From Amblyornis subalaris (taxonomy: Eukaryota; Chordata; Aves; Passeriformes; Ptilonorhynchidae): a DNA stretch of 64,000 nt. A program made the translations under genes and the position numbers. Positions within the stretch are counted from its first letter, which is position 1; every line of letters starts with the position of its first letter. Of this stretch, positions 50,127 through 62,221 are shown piece by piece. The DNA is taken from the NCBI GenBank assembly GCA_018881555.1, contig JACAXG010000110.1, positions 417,695 through 481,694 of the forward strand. Reading direction: 5' to 3'. Under the pieces are notes generated by a model, which worked only from the letters and a program-made list of their open reading frames with translations, did not search any database and was not told the origin of the DNA.

Positions 50127-52399
50127 AAAACTTATAATTTTTCAAAGGTTTGGGGAAGAAGAGATCAATAACTATATTTCCTCACACATATTTAAATAAC
50201 ATGTCAGCACACGTTTATTGAAAAAACATTTCTCAACATAAATAAGAACAATAATTAACTGGTAAAAAAATACCACTATTTCCATGTACATTGGATGACT
50301 AATATGTATAAGACTGTAAAGGATGGAAATTCTAGCCCGATCTCATTTCATTTCCTAAGGCACTACTACTTTCTAGCACTTAGAGCTGTTGGCAAAGAGT
50401 AGGGAACATGCTGGCTTGTCGAAAAGGCCATGTTGGTCTGCCAAAGGTCTTCCTGCAGCTGCCCAGCTGTACATTAACACACGTCACAGATGCCAAACCT
50501 CTGCCCTTCCTATGGCAGGAGCAAGCACAGGGAGAGACACTGGGAATACTGGTCCCAGCTGGCTGCACGACCCGTGAGACACTCATTCAGCTCTTCCCTT
50601 CTTGGCTTGACCATTGTGACCAGGCAGGATCTTATCTTGCTGCTGCACCATGTGCTTTTTCAACAGAAAACATGAAAGGTAATCAAAAGGCAGTTTTGCA
50701 CCAATACTCCCCAAGTATTGAACTCCCCATCAGGAGGAACAAGGTGACAAACTCTTCTTTCCAAAGAACTTTAAATCTCTAGATGCTGCAGAAATATTAG
50801 TTTTCTCTTCAAGCAAATACAATCAGCTACCCAAGTAGAAACTCATCCACCAGGAGTTTTCCTCTTTTCATAAACAGCGTCTAATATTTTAATACTCTAT
50901 CCATACCTAATAGTACCAGTTCTTGACAATACGCTGATCTTTAGAATTGGGACATCCCAGCTAACTGAAGGGAAAATCTTGTCTCTGTCATGTGTCAGGA
51001 ACCTCCAATAGCAGTTTGAATGTAACAGCAAACATAGTTTATATGATTATTTCAAAATCCTATACCTTTGTGCCATTCACAGTAATTTTTAGCAGAGTTT
51101 TCATGTTGTCTTTATTCTCAATGGCTCTTGCTGTATAACATAAAGAGCAAGTACTTTGCTGTCCCCAAATGAGAATCTAACATACAGTCTGTTCTTTCTA
51201 CAGTGCTACCTGACTGCAGTGCTGCGGAGCATGCTCTCCACCTCTAACTAGAACTGCCACCCAATTTCACAAAGCTTGCAAACAGTGCACAGGAAAATAG
51301 CATCAGCATCACTGCTGGCCAGAATATCTCTGAGGAAAACTAGAATATCAGACACATAGAACTGTACATGAACTGCCTTATCCCATGGGGCTGGAAATTC
51401 TGCAGGAACCGCCACAGGACTGCTGGAGCTATTAATTTAGTCAAGCTTTTTCCTTTCAAAGGGTATGGTAATACTCTCCTTCCCATTCCTGCTATGCAGC
51501 CAGTGAGAAGATTGCTTTCAGTAAAGCTGCGCCTCTTTGAAAGGCCAAATGCATCCTGAGGCACCCAGAATAACATCTGCTGAGCACTATTGGAAAGAGT
51601 GAATTAAAACTTGATATTGCATCAAGTCAGCATTCAGACTTCTCTGCATAAGACAGGTAAATATAAAAAGAGGTGAAGTGTCTACACAGAGCAACGCATG
51701 GCAAGTGAACGGAAATGGAACAAAATGAAAAGGAGAAACTTGCAGAATCAGGGGGAAAGAAAAAGAAAATAATATTATTAATAATCTAGTTGGTTAAAAA
51801 TAAAAATACAATGAAAGGGCAGACTGCTGCCTCTTTATACCTCTGAATACTTTTATCTCCTAAGATGCTGTCTAGATGAGCAGTACATGCAGTCTGTACT
51901 GGCAACTGCAAGGCTGAGCTATTTATGTCCTAGAATGTGCTCTGTGGATTTTTACGAGTTATTTGCCCTAAAATAGGGAACCCAGTTCCAGACTTCCCAG
52001 TTTTCAGGGCCTGACTTAGGAACCAAGATATATAAGGTCATGTAGAAGGATATACACAAGCCATCCCATCGGCAGATTCAGGTGCCCAACATTTCCAGGT
52101 TAACCATACTCAATCAATATCTGTTATAATGAATGTCAGAAAGAAAAGTTTTCATAAAGGATTGGTAATAAGACCTGAAACCCTTTATACCTAGATTTCT
52201 AAATTATTTTTTTCTTCTCAATCCGTGCAGATATAATCTCAGCCTATGTGTTGGCTATTAGATACTTACTGTCAGCACTAATTGGCACCTTTGGCAATTA
52301 ATATGAAGTCCAAAGGATAGGTGGCTATAGATCCTGACACATACTTCCACCTCTGCACCAAAAGAGAGACTAGATAATCACAGCAGGAAAAAATCTTCG
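50127..52399. other. Unassigned DNA
   Basis: About 2.3 kb without recognisable genes or repeats. The 124-codon plus ORF at 50408-50782 overlaps other frames of similar length and has no family resemblance. Confidence 0.45.
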
Positions 52400-52620
52400 T
52401 CCTTGCCTATGAAGCTGACAAGAAGCTGCCCCTGAGCCAGCAGTGTGTCCTTGTAGCCAAGAATGCAAATGATATCCTGGGTTGCCTTGGGAAGAGCATT
52501 GCCAGCAGGTGAAGGGAGGTGATCCCTCCCTTCTACTCAGTCCTGGTTAGGCCTCACTTGCAGTGCGGTGCCCAGTTCTGGGATCCTCAGGACAAGCAAG
52601 ACATGGTGATGCTGGGGCGA
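52400..52620 (+). mobile_element. CR1 LINE, left part (interrupted)
   Basis: CR1 ORF2 C-terminal text on the plus strand, with a short 'KANDILGCLGKSIASR'-type stretch near 52465-52510 and 'LVRPHLQCGAQFWD'-type text near 52545-52585. It breaks off at 52620 where an LTR begins, and the rest of the element resumes at 53213. Confidence 0.88.
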
Positions 52621-53212
52621 TGTTAGGATCCAATTATTAAGATACTTCTGCCCAAACTGAGGTGCAAACGAGAGCATGAGCCAAAGTCAATAGTATGGAT
52701 TTTGTTTAACAGTAAATGTGAGTGAGAGAGATAGACAGAAATAGGAAGCAGGGGAGATTAAACAAAATATATGTCCACCATGGCTTCCTGCACTGTCCCA
52801 CTGGTTCTTCTTCCCCCTGGTCTGCTCAGTGGTGAGGAGTGTTCTTTTGGATGTACCACTTTTATACAGTCCAAGTGCTGTGTATCCACGAGGTGTAGTT
52901 ACTGTTCCCACAACTTGGTGTGTAAGCAGTTGCTCTCTTTCTCACAGTTTGCATGGTGGGAATTTTTGTCTGGATAGGTTACCCAGATCTACCTCACCTG
53001 CCTTAGCATCTTTCTGTTGTTGCTGTGAGTACTTATCATTTATCCACAGTCCGCACAGTGGAATGTTGTCCAATGTCTGAAATTTTGTCCAAACCTTCAC
53101 CTCCATTCAGGCTTGGAATTAACTCCTTCCTGTTTGCCATCTGTGCTTATCTTACGGGAATTTTTGGTTTGACAGTGTTTTGAGACAGTTCTTTGTGCTA
53201 AGTCCTTAGAAA
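52621..53212 (-). mobile_element. LTR inserted into a CR1
   Basis: About 590 bp interrupts the CR1. Its plus-strand start is TGTTAGGATCC, so the minus-strand LTR ends GGATCCTAACA. The right-hand part of U5-R (52627-52720, reversed) matches the end of the LTR at 20480-21191: 'aattattaa', 'caatagtatgga' and the 'cagtaaatgtga' block, with a reverse polyadenylation-type signal. The right limit, near 53212, is inferred from where CR1 resumes ('gggtccagcagagc'). No clear target duplication was read. Confidence 0.78.
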
Positions 53213-53640
53213 CGGGTCCAGCAGAGCACTGTGAAGATGATCAGGGGAATAGAGAATCTCTTTTATGAGGAAAGGCTGAGAGACCTGGGCCTGTTCAGCC
53301 TTGAGAAGAGACTGAGAGGGGACCTTATCAATGTACACAAATATCTGAAGAGAGGGTATCCAGACGAAGGAGCCAGGCTCTTCTCAGTTTGGCTATGAGC
53401 ACAAACTGAAACACAGGGCATTCCACCTGAACTTGAGGAAGAACTTTGTTACTGTGAGAGTGACATAGCACTGGAACAGATTGCCCAGAGAGGTTGCGGA
53501 TTTTCCTTCCCTGGAAATACTCAAAAACTGTCCGGACACATTCCTATAGTGTGCTCTAGGGGACCCTGCTTGAGCAGGAAGGTTAGAACTAGATTGACCT
53601 CCAGTGGTCCATTCCAGCCTTACTCATTTCATGATTCTCT
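53213..53640 (+). mobile_element. CR1 LINE, right part to 3' end
   Basis: Continuation of the CR1 broken at 52620. It carries the end of ORF2, the 'ctgttcagccttgagaagag' block (about 53291), the 3' UTR, and a terminal 'catttcatgattctctctc' near 53626-53640. The two halves fit together with essentially no CR1 sequence lost, so the LTR insertion is the younger event. Confidence 0.9.
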
Positions 53641-54984
53641 CTCTGCTAAGAGGATTTCAGCTTCCTGATTACACAGTGTGGTCCTTTCACATACATTAAA
53701 TTCAGCTGAAAAAAAAAGGGGGGAAGGGAAAACTTCTTTCTCATGTCTGTCCTCCTATAAGAGTCTCCAGCAGATCTAGCATTTCCATGATTTCCGTGCA
53801 AAAAATGTAATCAAATTTTCATCAAAGGAACTGAAGTTCATCAGAAGTAGTATCTGTATCTTTATAAGATGTCTCCTAACTCCCACGTGCATCATAGTTG
53901 TTAGTGATTTTATTCAATATTTATTCATATTATAAAACTAATTCTTTCACTTTCATTTGAAACTTTGTACATTCGATTAGGAAACATTTTTAAAAGGTAT
54001 CAGGAAGGACAAAAAATCTGGACTTTAAAAAATTGACTTTATTACAGCTTTTCCGATATCCTAAATTGACTGACAAGTGGCTCAAGCATAATCTCTTACT
54101 AGTTCAAAGGCTTTGTGCCATGCATTTTAAATGTTGTGTTTTGAGACAATGTTTTATGTATTTATTTTTAAAATGCTCTTTTCCAGCCTAAATCAAAAAG
54201 TTATGTCTCAACACTTGTCAGAGCACTTACTGTGTTAAGAAAGTTGAGCTTCTACTTTGCATAACTATTATATTGATATATTAAATGTCACCCAACTAAA
54301 CTCAAATGCACATTTCCATTTTAATATCTCAGGGCACATTTTAACACTTCGTTTAACATATTTATTTTCTTGTGTCCTGCTATATCCTGTCACTTTTTTT
54401 CTATTTCCTTTTTGACTATTCAATCTGGCCAAACTTAGTATTTTTGTAAGCTCCTTCAGAAGAGTCTTACATGCAACTCATTAACTTAGTTGTGTCTTAA
54501 AGCCCAGCTGTATTGTGTTTCCTGCTCAACATCTCAAATACACTGACAAGACCTGTGGAGAATTCTTGTAACTTGCAACAATATTCTGTGGTTTGTTTCC
54601 TGTATGCCAGATGCCATTGGATATATGACTCCATCAAAATTATGCAAGTTATAACACAAAGACAAGGATAAGTATTGTGATTTTTAGGAAAACCTTCATT
54701 TTCTTTAAAAATATTCTCTGTGTCTTCAGAATATGAACAGTTGTGGTGCAAATGAAACTAATGGCCTTAGATTAGAACTCCCTCTGGCCAATATAGGTAG
54801 TTACATTTGAGCTACTGGTCTAGACATAATCACATACTTTGTTTTAATGTAGATGTTACTTTAAATGCAATAGATTATATCCAAAAATACCAATTTTTCT
54901 CCTATAGGGGATGGGGATGAATAGTTTATGTGGACATCTGTATTGCATAGGTTCAGGTTACTTATACCCTTAATGTCCAGAGGA
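53641..54984. other. Unassigned AT-rich DNA
   Basis: No feature was recognised. Confidence 0.5.
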
Positions 54985-55285
54985 AAGAGGGGCACTAGCG
55001 TTCATGGTGCCACATAGGATGCTCAGGGTATAAACTTGTGGAAGTTGGTGGGTAGNGGCTGATCATGCTGAGGGCCAGACTGGGCATTGGTCAGCAGGTG
55101 GGGAGACCTTATACTGTGCATTACTTGTTTCTCTTGGGTCTTATTCTCCTCTCTCCCTCCTTTTCATTGTAATTATATTTATTGTAATTATTATTATTTT
55201 TTCATTTATTAAACTGTTCTTGCCTCAATCCACAAGTTTTAATTTTTATTTCAATTCTCCTCCCCACTGGGGAGCTAAAAAGGAC
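54985..55285 (+). mobile_element. LTR fragment, R-U5, truncated at both ends
   Basis: This plus-strand LTR piece has a TATA-like 'agggtataaac' (55025-55035), a GGTCAGCAGGTGG block, a T/TTA-rich tract, ATTAAACTG at about 55207-55215 and 'caatccacaagtttt' after it, all in the order seen in avian ERVL-type LTRs. It stops at about 55285 where an inverted LTR starts. One base is ambiguous (n at 55056). Confidence 0.7.
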
Positions 55286-55387
55286 CATCGTGTTTTGACT
55301 CCAGCCAGCAGCCAGGCTTACCTTGTGATAAGAACAGTTTAATATTTTGAAAAAATATTAAATAGTATCAAAATAATACTAAAGATA
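55286..55387 (-). mobile_element. LTR 3' part (U5), displaced by CR1
   Basis: Read on the minus strand, this 100-bp piece contains ATTAAACTGTTCTTAT and a 'ggctgctggctgg' end block, closing at a decayed LTR terminus near 55286. It is the missing polyadenylation/U5 end of the minus-strand LTR whose U3-R part lies at 57550-58042. The CR1 between them separates the two halves. Confidence 0.75.
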
Positions 55388-57549
55388 ATCATATAATCAC
55401 AGAATCATTTAGCTTGCAAAAGGCCTGTAAGATCTAGAGTCCAATCTTTGATCAATCACCATCCTGTCAATTAGCCAACAGTACTAAGGGCCATATGCAG
55501 TCATTTCTTGAACACCTCCAATGATGGTGATTCCAGCACTTTCCCGAGTAGCCCATTTCAATGCTTGACAACCCTTTACATAAAGAAATTCTTCCTGATG
55601 TACATCCTGAATCTCCCACAGTATAGCTTGAGGCTATGTTCTCTTGCCCTGTCACTGGTTGCCTCAGAGAAGAGACCAACCCCCACCTGGCTACACCCTC
55701 CTTTCAGGCAGTTGTAGAGAGTGATAAGGAATCCCCTGAGCCTCCTTTTCTCCAGGCTAAATACCCCCAACTCCCTCAGTTATTCCTCACAGGATTTGTG
55801 CTCCAGACCCTTCCCCAGCTCCATTGCTCTTCTCTGGATTCGCTCCAGCCCCTCAAAGTTTCTCTTGAATTGAGGGGCCCAGAACCGAACACAGCACTCA
55901 AGGTGTGGCCTCACCACTGCCAAGTACAGGGGGACAATCCCGGCCCTGGTCCTGCTGGCCACACTATTGCTGATCCAGGCCAGGATGCCATTGGCTTTCC
56001 TGGCCACCTGGGCACCCACTGGCTCATGTTCAGCTGTTATCATCAGCACTCCCAGGTCCTTTTCCTCTGGGCGGTTTTCCAGCCACTCTGCCCCAGCCTG
56101 TGGAGCTGCCTGGGGTTGTTGTGACCCAAGGGCAGGACCTGGCACTGGGCCTTGTTGAACCTCATACCACTGGCCTAGACCCATCAATCCAGCCTGTCCA
56201 GATCCCTCTCCACAGCCTTCCTGCCCTTCAGCAGATCAACACTCCCACACAACTTAGTGTTGTCTGCAAAATTGCTGAGGGTGCACTTGATCCCCTCATC
56301 CAGGTCAACAATCAAGATGGTAAATAAGACTGATTCCAGTTCTGAACCTTGGGAAACCCACTAGTAACCACCCATGAACTGGATGCAACTCCATTCACCA
56401 CCACTCCCTGGGTCCTGCCATCCTGAAAGTCTTTAACCCGGTGAACAGTTCATCTCTTCAAGCCATTACCAGCCACTTTCTTCAGGAGAATATGGTGGGA
56501 CAAAGTTTCTAAGGCTTTGCCAGAGTCCAGGTAACACACATCCACAGCCCCTCCACCATGCACTAGGCGGGTCACCTGATCATAAATAAAGATCGTGTTG
56601 GTCAAGCAGGACCTACTATCCACACACCCATGCTGGCTGGGCCTGATCCCTTGGTTCTTCTATACATGCCTGGAGTGTGATGGCACTCAAGATGATCTGT
56701 GCCATAACCTTCCCCAGCACCAGAGTCAAGCTGACAGGCCTGTACTTCCCTGGATCCTCCTTCTGACCCTTCTTGTAGATGTGACCATTGGCCAACCTCC
56801 AGTCATCTGGAACCTCCCTGGTTTATCAGGACCAATGATAAATGATGTAGAGTGGCTTGGCAAGCTCTTCTGACACCTCTCTCAATACCCTTGGATGAAT
56901 CCCATCTGGTCCCATACACTTAGGAGTGTCTAAATGGCTCAACAGGTCACTAACTACTTCCTCTTGGTTTGCAGGAGGTTTTTCCTGCTCCCTATCCCTG
57001 TCTACCAGCTCAGGGTAGCTCAATCCCTTTTGATCACTCAAACTGGTTGCCCTGAGAGTCCCTGGTCTTACTGTTATAGACTGGGGCAAAGAAGGATTAA
57101 GTACCTGTCTTTTCCTCATCCTTGGTTACAGTGTTCCCCTCTGCATTCAATAATGGATAGAGATTTTCCTTGGCCCTCCTTTTTTGTTGAAGTATTTATG
57201 AAAACACTTTATTATCATTCACAGCAGTGACCAGATTGAGTTCTAGCTGAGAGTTTGGCTTTCTAATTTTCTCTCTACATGACCTAAAGACAACCTGGTA
57301 CTCCTTCTGAGTTACTTGCCCCTTCTTCAAAAGGTCATAAACCCCCTTTTTTTTTTTCCTGAATTCCTGTAAAATATATTCAGCCAGGCTGGTCTTCTTC
57401 CCCGACAGCTTGCCTTTTGGCACACAGGAATGGCCCGTTCCTGCACCCTTAAGATTTCCTTCTTAAAGTATGTCCAGACTTCTTGGACCCCTCTGTTATT
57501 AAGTACTGTCTTCCAGGGACTCTCTGAACCAGTGCTCTGAATAGGCCAA
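55388..57549 (-). mobile_element. CR1 LINE inserted within an LTR
   Basis: A 2.2-kb minus-strand CR1. Its 3' end lies at the left, with a terminal 'tgattatatgattat' type tail, and its 5' truncation near 57549 falls in the ORF2 linker. Protein relics in order on the minus strand are the linker (57557-57196), the segment leading into RT (57119-56826, with 'KCMGPDGIHPRVLREV'), the RT palm (to about 56249) and the C-terminal region (56187-55576). It shares subfamily features with 37318-38085. Confidence 0.92.
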
Positions 57550-57557
57550 TAATACAC
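55576..57557 (-). pseudogene. CR1 ORF2 relic (linker, RT, C-terminus)
   Basis: This follows CR1 ORF2 through several frames. The linker contains 'NRGVQEVWTYFKKE' and 'KLSGKKTSLAEYI'. The RT region contains 'MGPDGIHPRVL' (near 56915). The catalytic box at about 56277-56249 reads F-A-D-N-T-K-L, so the second aspartate of FADD is asparagine. The C-terminus has 'EKDLGVLM', '[20 protein letters not shown]' and 'VVRPHLECCVRFWAP', then '[18 protein letters not shown]'. Multiple frameshifts and stops show it is non-functional. Confidence 0.88.
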
Positions 57558-58042
57558 AATAACATATTAATAATAATATTGAGACAGAATAAGAGAGGGA
57601 GAGGAATAAAACCCCAGAGAAATAAGTGATGTACAATACAGTTGATCACCACCAACTTACTGATGACCGGCCCAGCCCCCAGGGCAATCAGCAGCTCCTG
57701 GCCAACTGCCCTCAATATATATACGGGGTAGGACATTCTCTGGTACATAATATCCCTTTGGCCGGTTTAGGTCAGCTCTCCTGGCCATGCTCCTTCCCAG
57801 AATCTCAAACTTGCTCCTCCTCATAAAAGCACTGTTTATGTTGCAAGCACCTCTCCTGATGGCCCTCTAAACTCACTGACAGAGAATTGGATACTGAAAA
57901 GTCCTTGACTTAGGGTAAGCACTATTTAGAACAATTAAACCTTCAGTGTGTTATCAATATTATTCTTGTTCTAAATTCAAAATGCAGCACTGTACCACCT
58001 ACTAGGAAGTAAATTAACTCTATTCCAGCCAAAACCAGGACA
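57550..58042 (-). mobile_element. LTR 5' part (U3-R), split by CR1
   Basis: The retroviral strand begins TGTCCTGGTTTTGGC at 58042 and reads leftward. It includes a 'ggccaaagggatatta' block, a TATA-like 'tatatatatt' (57715-57723) and a TTA-rich tract that breaks off at the CR1 junction near 57550. The U5 end resumes beyond the CR1 at 55387-55286. A 64-bp segment of its U3 (57808-57871) is repeated at 58801-58864. No target duplication could be read. Confidence 0.83.
57808..57871 (+). repeat. 64-bp dispersed duplicate, copy 1 (in LTR U3)
   Basis: It begins AACTTGCTCCTCCTCATAAA and is 62/64 identical to 58801-58864 in the same orientation. The sequences on either side of the two copies do not match. 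Confidence 0.93.
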
Positions 58043-61000
58043 TGGGAATACTCTAGGTGAGAAACCTGAATAGTTTCATGATGTGCTTACAAAAAAGGTA
58101 TGTAAAGGACCATACAGAGCCATATCTGTTGTAGCAAGGTCTGTAATCTACAGTCCAGCAAATCTTTTTTACTGTAATACAGCCCTGCACCCCTAGTCTT
58201 TTATCTTTTGAGACCATGAAGCTTTGAAATTCAAGTTAATTACTTCAATTTTTATTATTCAAATACTATTTGTAAGTTGTGATTAGATATAAATGTAGGG
58301 AAACAAATTAGAAATATATTAATTACAAGGTTGCTGCAAATTATGGTGCTGAGAATGGATTCAAGACTGATCAAAAGGTCAGAATTCTCAAAGGGTTCTG
58401 GATACCAAGCTGAATTCATGACTCAGCTCATTAATTCATATGGCAAATCAAAGGCCACTAAGGCCACTTGGATTACTGGGGTTTTTTCAGCTTTACAGGC
58501 ATTAGAAATCTAATTATTATGCCATGTTTAAATGTCCTGTATCACAGTGGTTGCAGATAAGCATCTTGAAAGGGTGCAGTGCTCATAGAGTAGGGACATT
58601 ATCTTGGGTTCTCCCTTAAGATAGAACAGTATCTTCTTGTGTTTGGCTGGAAGTCAATATCTATTTCATACTTCGCTGATAAGCAGGTGCCACTGGAATA
58701 AGACCCTGGCTGTGAACATTTACTAATATTAGTGTGTCCTGACTTACAGGCATACAGGAGACCACAGTCTGGTCCAAAGTAGTCTGAACCAATGATCAGG
58801 AACTTGCTCCTCCTCATAAAAGCACTGTTTTTGTTGCAAGCACCTCCCCTGATGGCCCTCTAAATATCTGAATCTTAAGTCCACAGGCTCACTCCTAGTC
58901 TTACGTGAGTTGCTCTGATTTCTAATTCATTTAATTTACATGATTTGCATGACACAAAGAAACCATAATCTCTGCAAATCCCTTTTGATCACTCAAATGT
59001 GCCTAAGAAATGCCAAGGATCGGATTGGTTCTCAGTTTTCCTGATTATGAGTGTTAATGCCAACACAGAAACTCTATTCCCACAGTACTGTAGCAGAAAT
59101 AAAATGTTTTTAAATGAACTAATCATTAACTCCCACCAGATATTTACTCATAAAACAGTCCCTGATTCAAGAACATCTTTGAAGCTGACTCTTCAAAGGA
59201 TGCAGCACACGAAGATCCAGAGCATTTCCTAGTACAACTATGAAATCTGAATCACAAATTACTTCCTTACAAGGGCTGCGATACTGTTTCTGTTGAAGTG
59301 TGTTTTACTGTTGGACTGTAACCAGGATTTGATGGAAAGCGTTTATATAAACTTTCATAACTGTTATGTGGAAAGCCTTGGAGGAAAGTCTAAAGGGAAG
59401 ATCAAAAGACCGACAAACAAGTTTCTGGAAGTGATTATGTTAGCTGATGCCTGTGGCAAGGAGAGACTTGTCCAGAAGGGCCAGATCATACATGGACCCT
59501 TTTTACAGAACTGCTTGGAGCCATCTGCACAAGGCAGAATCAGGCTAGAGCATCTTTCTAGAAAGGATCATCAAAACCAACATTATAGGAGACACCACCA
59601 GAGTGAAGTCTAGAAATTTTATCCGGACCTCAGTCAGCTCACACATGATGATGTCTAGACAGTAGCAGAAGAAAAACTATAGGCCTTGAAGGAACGCACA
59701 TTTTCCATGTTCACTGACATGTTCACATGACACAGTGCTTCATGCCTCTGTATAGCATTTGGCTCATAGCTACTGCCTTTGGAGGCAATAGTGACCAATC
59801 AATCACCTCCTGACACTGCTTTTGTAATGACTCAAAGTTGCGTTCAATGGTCATCTGTAGTTGTTTACCATATTCTGACTGTGTGGTTTACACAGGGCTT
59901 GGAGTTTTAGTACTGTGATTCAGATGGCTCAAGTCAAAAGTTTACATGTTCCTGTTTCGTGCCAGAATAACCGTCCAAACCCAGAGGAACAAACAATCCA
60001 GGAAATACCTGGAGATGCACCTCATCAGTGCTAAATGGTAACTCACACAAGCACTGAGTGCAAGCCAGCCTCTAGGGCTAACCTCTGCGAAAGCGGAAGG
60101 GTGGCAAGAGAACAAACCTGATCTCAACACAGAAAGTTTTTCACCTTGTAATTCAAAGCTATTTTTTTCCATATGTATCAATAATCAATTGAGGAATAAA
60201 TTAGGCTATAACTCTTTTTTTGAGAAATCTGAAAAAGCAATGATTGTCTTCAGCTCAACGTGTACCCTGAAATAATATCAATGAAATGTTATGTAGTTCA
60301 GAGACTTTAAGAAATGCATACTACAGTATCCCAGAGTGACTGAGCTGAATGTTCTTAACTTTCATGCATTTTACGATCTCTGCTACCTTCATAGGGAATT
60401 CTCATTTTCCATTGGGTTTTGTTGGTTGAATTTTTTGCAGAAAAGACAGAATTCTGGTTTTAATGGAGTTGATTTTGGCTACATAAAGTTTTCTACCACA
60501 GTAGCTTTTTTAATCTCGCATCGCAATTGGAAGGCAATATCTTGAAACCTCCACTGCAAATCCTGGGCAACATGCTTCCCTCACTCCAGCCCATGCACTC
60601 ATCATGCATTTGGCTCACTGGTGACTCTGCCCAAGAGGACAAACAACTCTCATACACAACAGCACTTCCACACGGCTGAAGGGTTGCTTTGCTGAGGAAT
60701 GCGTGAGGATGTTTGTGAGAGGAGATGCAAGGAAAGGAGTAGCAACTGAAATGTGGAAACAAAAGAGGGAAAAGGAAGCACAACAAGGAAAGCACCAATC
60801 CCTTCACTTTGTCACTGGTTGACACTGGATCTTTTCTGACAGCATAGCATGAGAGAGCATCTTTCCTTTATGGTCCAGCTTTGGGTGGGCCAGGTGACAG
60901 ATCACCAGGGACTTAGGTCCCTTGAGGCTCTAGCCACACCCGTCAGAGTATTGTACCTCAGTGTGGATGATCTTCAGAGCAAAAACATGGTAACAAAGGG

Positions 61001-62056
61001 CACTCTGCTAGAAAAGGGAAGAACTGTTAGAATGATAGCTGAAGGATTCTTCAATTAATCACAAAACTGCATGGGCAGCTAAGTACAACAGCTTTTAACT
61101 TAATGAAGTACTTCCCTATACTTAGCTACTGTGGGCATGCCAAACATTTACCAGCTGATACAAGATCAAAGCTGTAGCAAGCAGCTGATCCCTATGCAGT
61201 GTGTCTACAGCTTCAACTTGACATTTTGCAGTTTTTAGGTAACAACCAGCAAAGCGTGGATAGCTCCTGCCTCAAAGTTTATAGCCAGCCATGCAGAACA
61301 TCAGCAATCATGTTTTAAGCAATGACTACTCCTTTGTATGATCCATTTATTCTCAGTGAGATAGAAATCAGAAAAGATGGTGTTTGCATGAGGCAGATTC
61401 AGCGTATCTGTCACAGCAGCTTGGCAGAATGGTGGCTTGCTCATGTCAAGTCTTCCCCCAGGGTAAGAGGCTAGTTTGGCAGCAATGCTCAGACAAAGCC
61501 ACGTGCAGTGAGGAGCTGATTAATAACCTACCTTGCTGAAAGTGGCAGCTTCGCTGTAAAACCTCATCCAAATATAATCCCACCCTACAGAAAGAAATTT
61601 AATTTAGGAGGGCCAGTCTCATCTGCTCATCCATGCTTTTAGTACCCCAGGGCTCAGTCATTCATTTGGAATAGCCAGCAAAGTACGGAGAAACAAAATA
61701 GTCCACACTTTCAAAAAGTATCCGAGGCTAAAGAGGGACTAAATACATTTGGGTTCATCAAGTCTCTTGCTTGTTTGCAAACTACCCATAGAAACTAACC
61801 AGATAAACTACTTCCAAAGGAAAGCAACCAGTTTCATTTCCCTGTTCTCTACCGAGAGGATACAAACTCACCTTGTTTCTTGCTCCATGCAATCCACCTG
61901 TATTCCTGTAAAAATAGCTAGTCCCCTACAGACACATCTACACCTCTGTAGACACACCAGCATGCTTGTAGATATCAGTCCCAAGTGTTTGAGTTTAATA
62001 TATGCAATGCCTTTGTATCCTAAACTCAATCCCCACCGGGGATATCAATCTCAGCA
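58043..62056. other. Unassigned DNA
   Basis: Apart from the 64-bp duplicate at 58801-58864, no repeat or gene is recognisable. The 106-codon ORF at 59293-59613 is basic and His-rich at its end, without a family match. Confidence 0.45.
58801..58864 (+). repeat. 64-bp dispersed duplicate, copy 2
   Basis: The second copy of the segment found inside the LTR at 57808-57871, with two substitutions. Neighbouring sequence is not obviously LTR. Confidence 0.93.
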
Positions 62057-62221
62057 CAGGACTGTGGCGGTGGGTTTTCCACCTACAAGGTTTCCTCCCT
62101 TATGGTGAGGAAGGTCTCTCCCCCCAGATTCGGTTCTTGGTATATCCCTTGTTCAGTTAGCTGTCAATCTCTGTTCCTTATATGGATATGTTCTAGAGAG
62201 TTCTCCTTTCCTCGATATCCC

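Noticed and set aside
59293..59613. 106-codon plus-strand ORF with a basic, His-rich end
   Set aside because: No recognisable domain or splice context; kept only as unassigned sequence.
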